Source of the DNA: an uncultured Actinomycetes bacterium
GTDB taxonomy: Bacteria > Actinomycetota > Thermoleophilia > Solirubrobacterales > Solirubrobacteraceae
Assembly: GCA_937888775.1 (NCBI GenBank)
Contig: CALAQT010000215.1
Location: 1-63,705, forward strand
Reading direction: 5' to 3'
Length of the DNA: 63,705 nt
In this document: positions 56,436 through 63,705 of the stretch, in pieces
Layout of the letters: the number at the start of each line of letters is the position of its first letter
How positions within the stretch are numbered: position 1 is the first letter of the stretch
Program-made: the position numbers and the translations under genes
The notes under the pieces: model-generated
Told to the model about the DNA's origin: nothing
Seen by the model: only the letters and a program-made list of their open reading frames with translations
The model's database searches: none

Positions 56436-58267
56436 GTGATCGATGACTGGCTGTACTGCGCGCTGTTCTTGCTGGCGGCAGCCAGTTGCGCGCTGCGCGG
56501 GCGCCGCGGCGACGGTCGCGGCGCCTGGACCGTAGCGGCGGCCGGCGTGGTCGTGTGGGGGGCAGCGGAGATCGTCTTCCGGCTGTCGGCGCCGAATCCT
56601 CACAGCGTGTACCCACGGGTCACGCAGGTGATGCTGTTCGTCGCTTTCAGCCTCGCCTACACCACGCTCGGACTGCTCGCGCGCGAGCGGGTCCGCCGAT
56701 TCGACGCGGTGCTCGCGCTCGATGGCGTGCTGACCGGGCTTGCCGCTGCCGCGGTCGCCGCCGTGCTGCTGTTCCCAACGCTCCGCGCAGGACACGCGCA
56801 TGGACCGGCCGCACTGCCGAAGCTGTTCCTGATCGGTGCGCTGTTCGGCCTGGTGTTCGTGGTCACCGTCCTGGGGATGACCGGTTGGCGACCAGGGCCG
56901 GTGTGGGCCCTGATCGCCACGGCGATCGCGGTCAATGTGGTCGGTGACGCGGTCTTGGTCCATCTCACCGACCGCGGACGCTTCCATCGCGGCTCGCTGG
57001 CGGACACAATGTTCGTCGCCTCGGCGCTGCTGCTCGGACTCGCCGCGTTCTACCCCAGCCGCCACGCCAGCGCAGCGCGAGAAGCAGCACGGCGCCTGCC
57101 CGCGCCACTGATCAGCAGCGGGTTGGCGCTCGGCGTGCTGATCGCCGCGGTCGCGCGCGGTGCCGGTGGGGTGGCCGCCGGACTCGCCGCCGCAGCGCTG
57201 GCGGTGATGATCGCTCGGATGACCGTCGCGCTCGAGTTGCTCGAGCGCACCCGCAGCCAGGCGCTCGCCGACGAGCTGACCGGTCTCGGCAACGGCGGCG
57301 GCTGTTGCGTGACCTCGATCGCCGGCTCAAGCCCGACAGCGAGCAGCAACCGTTTGTCCTGGCGCTGTTCGACCTCGATGGGTTCAAGCGCTACAACGAC
57401 ACCTTCGGCCATCCCAGCGGCGACGCGCTGCTCGTGCGCCTGGCTGGCCGTCTCGCCGATGCCGTCACGCCGGGCGTCGCGTATCGGATGGGCGGCGACG
57501 AGTTCTGCGCGATCATGGAGGGCCCCGTACAGGCGGCGGCCCTGCACCGCGCCGAGCACGCCCTGTCGGAGCACGGCGACGCGTTCTCGATCACGAGCTC
57601 TTCGGGTTCGGTCGCGTGTCCGGCGGAGGCGGCTGACGGGGCGACCGCGCTGCGCATCGCCGACGGCCGGATGTACGTTTCCAAGACGGGCCGAACAGCC
57701 GATCAGGCGCAAACCCGCGACGCGATGCTGCAGATACTCCACGAGCGTGATCCAGCGCTTTACGAGCACATGCGCGCAGTGGCCGCCGTCGCAATCCGCG
57801 TCGCGCGCCGCCTCGGCCTCGACGACGCGACCCTGCAACAGATAGAGCGCGCAGCCGAGCTGCACGATATCGGCAAGATCGCCGTACCCGACGCCATTCT
57901 CCAGAAGACCGGCGCGCTCGACGCCAACGAGCGCCTGTTCATGCGCGAGTACCCGATCATCGCCGAGCGGATCCTGCGCGCGGCACCGTCGCTCGCACCA
58001 GTGGCGCCGCTGGTGCGTTCGTCACACGAGCGCTGGGACGGCCGCGGTTATCCAGACGGCCTGCGCGGCGACGAGGCACCGATCGGGGCGCGGATCATTG
58101 CGACGTGCGACGCCTACGACTCGATGCTCATCACGCAGCCGTACCGACCGGCGCGCACCGCCGACGAGGCGCAGGCGGAGCTGCGACGTTGCGCCGGCAC
58201 CCAGTTCGATCCGGCCGTCGTCCGGGCGCTGTGCGCGGAGCTGGCAGATCGGGCGTCGGCAGCCTAG
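56436..58267 (+). pseudogene. GGDEF/HD-GYP cyclic-di-GMP protein, broken by one frameshift
   Basis: The first frame (GTG 56436) encodes about eight membrane helices and then ELTGLGN, the start of a GGDEF domain. A missing C near 57293 (AACGGCGG where AACCGGCGG is expected) shifts the frame; the continuation RDLDRRLKPDSEQQPFVLALFDLDGFKRYN lies in the frame from 57305 to 58267. That part has YRMGGDEFCAI (diguanylate cyclase motif) and HD-GYP motifs ELHDIGKIAVPDAIL and SSHERWDGRGYPDGLRGDE. All motifs are intact, so the loss may be recent, or a sequencing error. Confidence 0.85.
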
Positions 58268-58292
58268 CGGCTGCCCACCGCGCTCGAAGGGA

Positions 58293-58325
58293 AACCGCCA
58301 CGGAGCACACACGCTCCGGCCGGTT
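58293..58325. promoter_or_regulatory. Hairpin between the cyclic-di-GMP gene and dnaB
   Basis: AACC (58293-58296) and GGTT (58322-58325) enclose a perfect GGAGC/GCTCC stem (58302-58306 and 58313-58317) with a six-base ACACAC loop. It sits in the 126-base gap before dnaB. No U-tract follows, so it may be a weak terminator or leader structure. Confidence 0.3.
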
Positions 58326-58393
58326 AACCGCTGAAAGTGCGGGATCGCCGAAGTCCTGCCGCCTCCCCGAAACCTAGACTCGATCACCAGCCG

Positions 58394-59749
58394 ATGAGTG
58401 CCGTCCAGAACATTGCCGTCCCGCCGCACAACCTGGAGGCCGAGCGCTCCGTGCTGGGGGCCGTGCTGCTGGATGAGCGCCACCTTCATTCGCTGATCGT
58501 CGAAGAGCAACTGCGCCCCGAGCATTTCTACCGCGACCAGCACGGCGCGGTGTTCGGGGCGATGCTCGAGCTGTACGGAAATGACCGCAAGATCGACCAC
58601 CTGACGGTCACCGAGATCCTGCGCCAGCACGGCAAGCTCGAGGAGATCGGCGGACCGGAGGCGATCGACGAGCTCGCCGGCTGGGTTCCGGCGGCCGGCC
58701 ATGCCCGCGAGTACGGCCGGATCGTGCGTGACAACGCCCAGATGCGCGCCCTGCTAACGACCTCGTACGAGATCCAGGCCAGCGTGCTCTCGCGTGAGGC
58801 GCCCGCGCGCGACCTCGTCGAGCGCGCCGAGCGTTCGGTGCTGGAGGTGGCGCAAGACGATCGCCAGAAGAAGATCCGCTCGATCGCCGACATCCTCCAC
58901 GAGGAGACCGACAAGCTACACCGTCTGTCGGTCTCCAAGACGGCCCTGACCGGCACCCCGTCGGGGTTCAAGGACCTGGACGAGAAGACCGGGGGCTTTC
59001 AGCCCGGCAACCTGATCGTGATCGCCGCCCGCCCATCGATGGGCAAGTCGGCGCTGGTGGCCAACATCGCCGAGAACGCGGTGCTAGCCGGTCACGCGGT
59101 GGCGCTGTTCTCGCTGGAGATGTCCGAGTCAGAGCTGGCCCAGCGCTTCGTGGCCTCCCAGGCGCGGATCAAGGGCGAGGATCTGCGGCGCGGGAAGGTC
59201 GCCGAGCAGCGCTGGCCGAAGATCTTGGAGGCCTGCGGGCGCCTGTCGGACGCGCCCCTGTACGTCGATGACTCAAGCGACACCGGCGTGCTGGAGGTGC
59301 GGGGCAAGTCCCGCCGCCTGCACAATCAGATCGACGGGGGTCTCGGCCTGATCATCATCGACTACCTGCAGCTGATGCGCCACGAGGGCCGGGTGGAAAG
59401 CCGCGTGGAGCAGGTGGGGCAGATCAGCCGGGGACTGAAAGGGCTGGCGCGCGAGCTCAACGTGCCGGTGATCGCGCTGGCGCAGCTCAGCCGCGCGGTC
59501 GAGCAGCGCGGTGGCGAGAAGAAGCCGATCCTGTCTGACCTGCGCGAGTCCGGCCAGATCGAGCAGGACGCCGACCTGGTGATGTTCATCTACCGCGACG
59601 AGTACTACGAGAAGGACTCAGAGCGGCCGGGGGAGGCGGACATCATCATTGCCAAGCACCGCAACGGACCGGTCGGCGAGATCGTGCTCACCTTCCAGAA
59701 GGAGTACCCGAAGTTCATGAACTACGCCGGCGAGCGGTTCGAGCCATGA
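58394..59749 (+). CDS. dnaB: Replicative DNA helicase
   Basis: DnaB (451 aa) is the hexameric helicase of the replication fork. The N-terminal domain begins PPHNLEAERSVLGAVLLDE; the RecA-like domain has Walker A IAARPSMGKSAL, Walker B LGLIIIDYLQLM, and SRGLKGLARELNVPVIALAQLSRAVE. No intein interrupts it. The ATG at 58394 is used; a longer frame to 58337 adds 19 unrelated residues. The next gene overlaps by four bases and encodes a DnaC/DnaI-like ATPase. Confidence 0.97.
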   Translation: MSAVQNIAVPPHNLEAERSVLGAVLLDERHLHSLIVEEQLRPEHFYRDQHGAVFGAMLELYGNDRKIDHLTVTEILRQHGKLEEIGGPEAIDELAGWVPAAGHAREYGRIVRDNAQMRALLTTSYEIQASVLSREAPARDLVERAERSVLEVAQDDRQKKIRSIADILHEETDKLHRLSVSKTALTGTPSGFKDLDEKTGGFQPGNLIVIAARPSMGKSALVANIAENAVLAGHAVALFSLEMSESELAQRFVASQARIKGEDLRRGKVAEQRWPKILEACGRLSDAPLYVDDSSDTGVLEVRGKSRRLHNQIDGGLGLIIIDYLQLMRHEGRVESRVEQVGQISRGLKGLARELNVPVIALAQLSRAVEQRGGEKKPILSDLRESGQIEQDADLVMFIYRDEYYEKDSERPGEADIIIAKHRNGPVGEIVLTFQKEYPKFMNYAGERFEP

Positions 59750-60432
59750 ACGACGTGTGCCCCTTCGACCTGTGCGACGGAACCGGCTTTCGCTACGACG
59801 AGGCGAGCAACACGGCGTATGACTGCCGCTGCCGTCCGCAGCGGGTGGCGTTCGCCAAGGCCAGCAGCCTGTCGGCGGTGATCCCCCGCCGTTACCGCGA
59901 CGTGGCCTTCGAGCGCCCGCCGGTGACCGAGATCGAGCCCCAGATCGTGGCGGCGACCAAGCGGTTCGCGGCCGAGATCGAACCACAGCTCGACCACGGC
60001 CGCGGCCTGTGGTTCATGGGCCCGGTCGGCACCGGGAAGACGACGCTGGCGATGCTCGTCTCCAAGGCGGCCCTGAAGGCAGGGCGATCGGTGGCGATCT
60101 ACTCGCTGCCGCGGCTGCTCAACGAGATCCGCGACACCCATCGCAGCGAGCGCTCACACGTCGATCTGCTCGATCGCCTGACCGCCGTTGATCTGCTGCA
60201 CATCGACGACGTCGGCGCGGAGCGAAAGACCGACTGGGTGCTGGAGGAGCTCTACTCGATCGTCAATGCACGCTATGAGGACCAGCGCTCGATCGTGATC
60301 ACCACCAACATCCTCGATCGTGACGAGCTCTGCGAGCAGATCACGGCTCGTACCGTTTCACGGCTGACGGAGATGTGCGACGAGCTCCCGCTGCTGGGGC
60401 ACGACCGCCGCATGGATCTCCGCTCGGCGTGA
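59746..60432 (+). CDS. DnaC/DnaI-like AAA+ ATPase, putative helicase loader
   Basis: This 228-aa protein has an N-terminal Cys cluster (C5, C10 in CPFDLCDGTGF; C27, C29 in YDCRCRP), probably zinc-binding, then an AAA+ domain with GPVGTGKTTLAM (Walker A, about residues 91-99), LLHIDDVGAER (Walker B), sensor region IVITTN and arginine-rich TARTVSRLTEM. The layout matches Bacillus DnaI and E. coli DnaC loaders. Overlap with dnaB (ATGA) indicates translational coupling and supports a role in loading DnaB. Confidence 0.88.
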   Translation: MNDVCPFDLCDGTGFRYDEASNTAYDCRCRPQRVAFAKASSLSAVIPRRYRDVAFERPPVTEIEPQIVAATKRFAAEIEPQLDHGRGLWFMGPVGTGKTTLAMLVSKAALKAGRSVAIYSLPRLLNEIRDTHRSERSHVDLLDRLTAVDLLHIDDVGAERKTDWVLEELYSIVNARYEDQRSIVITTNILDRDELCEQITARTVSRLTEMCDELPLLGHDRRMDLRSA

Positions 60433-61676
60433 ACGCGGCCCGGCTGGCGGGGGCGGTGATCCTCGCCGTCGCGGTCGTCGCCTGCGGCGGCCAGCCGGCG
60501 CGCTCCGCTCATGCTCAGGGTCGGCGGACCACGGCGCCGGCCCCTGTAGCGTCGGCGGTGACGCGACCCTCCGCCTGCACGACCGACAGCGCTGCTCAGC
60601 GCGCACTGCCCGGCGTTCGCCCGTCGTTTACGGCGATGCCCGGTCACCCGTTCGGCGTGGCGGTCACGGCTGACGGACGCTGGGCGTTCGTCTCGCTTCC
60701 GGGTCGGCCGACGGGCAGCGTCGCGGTGATCTCGGATCGCGGCCTCACGGCGGCGCTGGTCCGCACCGTGTCGGTTCCCACGAGCGCTCCCGCCGGTCTG
60801 GCCCTCACCGCAAACGGTAGGTATCTGCTGGTCGCGGCCGGCAGCGGTGCGATCGTGATGGCCGTCGCGCGCCTGGAGCGCGGAGCGCCCGCTGCGGTGC
60901 TCGGCACGCTGTCGTCTGTGCCCCGCGGATCCGCGTCGTCCGGCGGCGCGTTCGAGGTCGCGGGCTCGGCCGGCGGTCGGTTCGTGTTCGTGTCGCTGGA
61001 GTACGCCGGCAAGGTGGCCGTGTTCGACCTGAGCGCAGCGCTCGCCGACGGGTTCGCCGCTCGGAGCCTGGTCGGGACGATTGGCGTGGGGACCGCGCCG
61101 GTCGGCTTGGCCGTTTCCCCGAATGGCCGCTGGCTGTACGCGACCAGCGAGTCCGCCTCCGGAACGCTCGGTGGTGCCGCCGGCGTCGGTACCCTGAGCG
61201 TGATCGATGTGGCGCGCGCGCAGCGAGCACCGGCGCAGTCGGTGCTCGCCAGGGCGAGCGCGGGCTGCAGTCCGGTCCGCACCGTGGTGTCAGGCGACGG
61301 TCGGGTCGTCTGGGTGGCGGCCAGGGCCAGCGACGAGCTGCTGGCCTACTCGGCCGCCGAGCTGCGCCGCGATCCGCGTCGCGCCCTGCTGGCGGCGGTC
61401 CGAGTCGGCGAGGCGCCGCTGGGCCTGGCACTGACCGACGGTGGCGCACGGCTGGTCGTGGCCGACTCAGACTTCGAGCACACGCCCGGGCGACGGCCCC
61501 AGCTGACCGTGCTCGACACCCGGGCCGCGCTGACCGGTCGACCGGCGCTGATCGGCTCGGTCGCCTCCGGTCAGTTCCCGCGTGAAATGGCCGCCTCCGC
61601 CGGCGGAGGCGAGCTGCTGGTCACGAACTTCAGCTCGCGCGAACTAGAGGCGCTCAGCGCGGCGCAGCTGCGCTGA
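60429..61676 (+). CDS. Beta-propeller lipoprotein (YncE/lactonase-like)
   Basis: This 415-aa protein starts at a GTG overlapping the ATPase stop (GTGA). The signal AVILAVAVVACGGQ has a lipobox Cys near residue 17. The mature protein is a repeated beta-propeller with blades such as HPFGVAVTADGRWAFVSLPG, GLALTANGRYLLVAAGSG, VGLAVSPNGRWLYATSES and LGLALTDGGARLVVADS. Such folds bind ligands or act as lactonases; no catalytic residue is identifiable. Coupling to the replication genes is positional only. Confidence 0.85.
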   Translation: MNAARLAGAVILAVAVVACGGQPARSAHAQGRRTTAPAPVASAVTRPSACTTDSAAQRALPGVRPSFTAMPGHPFGVAVTADGRWAFVSLPGRPTGSVAVISDRGLTAALVRTVSVPTSAPAGLALTANGRYLLVAAGSGAIVMAVARLERGAPAAVLGTLSSVPRGSASSGGAFEVAGSAGGRFVFVSLEYAGKVAVFDLSAALADGFAARSLVGTIGVGTAPVGLAVSPNGRWLYATSESASGTLGGAAGVGTLSVIDVARAQRAPAQSVLARASAGCSPVRTVVSGDGRVVWVAARASDELLAYSAAELRRDPRRALLAAVRVGEAPLGLALTDGGARLVVADSDFEHTPGRRPQLTVLDTRAALTGRPALIGSVASGQFPREMAASAGGGELLVTNFSSRELEALSAAQLR

Positions 61677-61694
61677 GCGTCGATCGAGACTTGG

Positions 61695-61775
61695 GGGGCT
61701 CCTGGCGTTGACGCGTGATTCCGTGCCAGCGCCGCCGGGCCGGTGATCCACCGCCCCGCGAACGCCAAAAGCCCC
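61695..61775. terminator. Long-loop inverted repeat between convergent genes
   Basis: GGGGCT (61695-61700) and TGGCGTT (61703-61709) pair with AACGCCA (61761-61767) and AGCCCC (61770-61775), leaving a two-base bulge on each side and a 51-base loop. It lies in the convergent gap between the lipoprotein and HAAS genes. A weak bidirectional terminator is possible. Confidence 0.35.
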
Positions 61776-61842
61776 TGCTCTTCATGGCGCCGTTTTGTCG
61801 TTCGTCATCGCGCGGCTCGCCCCGGGGGTTCAGGCCACCGGG

Positions 61843-62730
61843 CTAGGCGTCAGCCGGGGAATCGTCCCCGCGGGCTCCGCGCAGGCCGAGGAAGCGTCCG
61901 AGCGTCGCGAAGCCGATCAGGCACGCCACCGCCTCCGCCAGACCACGGGCGGCGCCGTCGTAACCATCGCTCTGGGCGATCCCGAGCAGGGTGACGAGGA
62001 CGACGAGGCCGCCTGACACCACGTAGGCGAAGCGCCACGGCCGGCCGCACAACCATCGCGGCGCCAGATCACCAAGATCGTCGAACACGTTCCCGGCCGT
62101 CCCCGGCGCAGTTGATCTGACGCGCACGGCGGCCACCAGCGAAGGGACGACGGCTGCCAGCGAGCAACCTCCGACGACCGCCGCCAAGAGGTTGAGGGTG
62201 AGCCACGAGCTGGAGAGGTCTCCGCGATACTCGATCCCGATCAGGGCCAGACCGATCATCGTGGCCGGACCTACGGCCACGCCCACGGCCGCCCGGCGGA
62301 CGATCATCGCCGCCTCCGCGCCGGCCAGCACCGGCCGGCCGCGGCGCCGGTAGGCACGCAGGCCGGCCAGCACCCCTGCGACGAAGGCCAGCTGCGGGAA
62401 CAAGATCGCCATCAAGTTGCCCAGATCGCCCAGGAAGGGGGACGCGGCGTGGCCCCTGCCGACCAGGGCACCGGCAGGAGCGGTGAGGAACGTGGCGGTG
62501 AACAGCCCGCCGGCCAGGGCCAGCGCCGCGAAGCTGGCGATTGCCGCTCGCCGGGCGCGAGAGGTGCCCAGCTCATCGGCAAACCGGCACGCGAGCTGGC
62601 GCGGGGCGCCAAGCTCGGCCCCAGGGTCGCAGGCGAGATGGTCTTCCAACTCGACCAGGATCCGGGCACGCAGGCGACCGGTGATCCCGACGGCGCCTAG
62701 GGCGCGGCTGCACTCATCGAGATAGCTCAC
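61843..62730 (-). CDS. HAAS-domain membrane protein
   Basis: This 295-aa protein starts at a GTG overlapping the PadR stop (GTGA). Residues 1-50 (YLDECSRALGAVGITGRLRARILVELEDHLACD) form the helical HAAS/DUF1700-type domain that commonly partners PadR regulators. About six helices follow, including the ASFAALALAGGLFTATFL and LVVLVTLLGIA segments. Its function is unknown, but the operon with PadR suggests the regulator controls it. The C-terminus is soluble and Arg-rich. Confidence 0.85.
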   Translation of the reverse strand: MSYLDECSRALGAVGITGRLRARILVELEDHLACDPGAELGAPRQLACRFADELGTSRARRAAIASFAALALAGGLFTATFLTAPAGALVGRGHAASPFLGDLGNLMAILFPQLAFVAGVLAGLRAYRRRGRPVLAGAEAAMIVRRAAVGVAVGPATMIGLALIGIEYRGDLSSSWLTLNLLAAVVGGCSLAAVVPSLVAAVRVRSTAPGTAGNVFDDLGDLAPRWLCGRPWRFAYVVSGGLVVLVTLLGIAQSDGYDGAARGLAEAVACLIGFATLGRFLGLRGARGDDSPADA

Positions 62731-63038
62731 GCCAGCACCGCATCGACCGCGCGCGCGAAGTCGCGCCACTCGCTGCGCTTGGTGCCCAGCTCGCCACGCC
62801 CCTTGCGGGTTAGCTCGTAGACGCGTCGTTTGCGGCCCCCGTCCGACCAGGCGCTCGACAGCAGGCCGGCGTGCTCCAGGCGGTGCAACGCCGGGTACAC
62901 GGTGCCTTCGGGCAGGGCGAGCGCGCCGCCGCTGCGCCGCTTGAGCTCCTCGATGATCGCGTAGCCGTGCATCGGAGCCGAGGCCACGATCGCCAGGATC
63001 AGCCCATCCAGATGACCTTTGAGCGCTTCAGCTTTCAT
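62727..63038 (-). CDS. PadR-family transcriptional regulator
   Basis: This 103-aa regulator is a compact winged helix: LKGHLDGLILAIVASAPMHGYAIIEELKRRSGG, LALPEGTVYPALHRLEHAGLLSS and GRKRRVYELTRKGRGEL, all PadR signatures. It lacks the C-terminal dimerisation helix of longer PadR proteins. Upstream is an AT-rich stretch (63040-63075) with a likely promoter, and it diverges from purA. It probably represses its own HAAS partner. Confidence 0.93.
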   Translation of the reverse strand: MKAEALKGHLDGLILAIVASAPMHGYAIIEELKRRSGGALALPEGTVYPALHRLEHAGLLSSAWSDGGRKRRVYELTRKGRGELGTKRSEWRDFARAVDAVLA

Positions 63039-63119
63039 ACCTCGTAACCCTATACATAGTATTGCTAAGTGTCAAGCGCTCGTGGCGCCACGAAGGGCGA
63101 TCGTCCTGGCCCCACGTAA

Positions 63120-63705
<586 letters not shown>

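Overview
The window is high-GC chromosomal DNA from an actinomycete-type bacterium. Supporting traits are the actinobacterial acyl-CoA carboxylase with a small epsilon subunit, many GTG and TTG starts, OmpR/HAMP-kinase signalling, beta-carbonic anhydrase, TreT plus OtsA trehalose genes and a PadR/HAAS pair. Several small proteins look like those of Thermoleophilia (Solirubrobacterales), but that placement is an inference from protein flavour only. No phage, transposase, integrase or CRISPR array is visible. Nearly every gene is housekeeping or metabolic.

Layout. 1-2.4 kb: sucC-sucD, a small ferredoxin-fold-like protein and the start of an aminotransferase (minus strand). 2.5-6 kb: HAD and metallo-beta-lactamase-fold hydrolases, then the biotin-carrying carboxylase subunit. 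6-10.7 kb: an assimilatory sulfate operon (sir-cysH-cysD-cysN). 10.9-14.4 kb: carboxylase epsilon and beta subunits, an ornithine cyclodeaminase-family enzyme and a Fur-family regulator. 14.5-16.6 kb: a decayed pair, a His-rich small protein and a DUF4331 Tat-exported protein. 17.5-23.8 kb: aldo/keto reductase, a catalytic-domain-only methylmalonyl-CoA mutase and an amino-acid ABC transporter. 23.9-28.1 kb: MoaD-MoaE fusion and exopolysaccharide genes. 28.2-34.3 kb: a peptide-type ABC operon with hairpins around the binding-protein gene. 34.4 kb: tRNA-Arg(CCU). 34.5-46 kb: envelope genes (GT-C-like membrane protein, L,D-transpeptidase, CPBP protease, bifunctional PBP, sortase, degenerate M28-like membrane protein) mixed with pyrE, infA-like, thiL and a FlgM-like anti-sigma factor. 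46.2-48.9 kb: two-component system and carbonic anhydrase. 49-51.8 kb: treT-otsA. 51.8-54.4 kb: a hairpin repeat array, a truncated YdeI-like gene and rpsF-ssb-rpsR-rplI. 54.4-58.3 kb: LysR with a divergent 50-aa ORF, an FHA protein, and a GGDEF/HD-GYP protein broken by one frameshift. 58.4-63.7 kb: dnaB, a DnaC/DnaI-like ATPase, a beta-propeller lipoprotein, HAAS/PadR and the start of purA.

How the genes work together. Carboxylase alpha, beta and epsilon subunits, the mutase catalytic subunit and SucCD together form most of the propionyl-CoA to succinyl-CoA to succinate route. The methylmalonyl-CoA epimerase and the B12-binding mutase domain are not in the window. The sulfate operon takes sulfate through APS to sulfide without an APS kinase, matching the APS-type Fe-S reductase encoded here.

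The most unusual observation is a dispersed intergenic hairpin repeat. It is present as a three-copy 85-bp tandem array after otsA and as one diverged inverted copy after rplI. One hairpin arm pair shows compensatory change between the two loci, and the array abuts the point where the YdeI-like gene is truncated.
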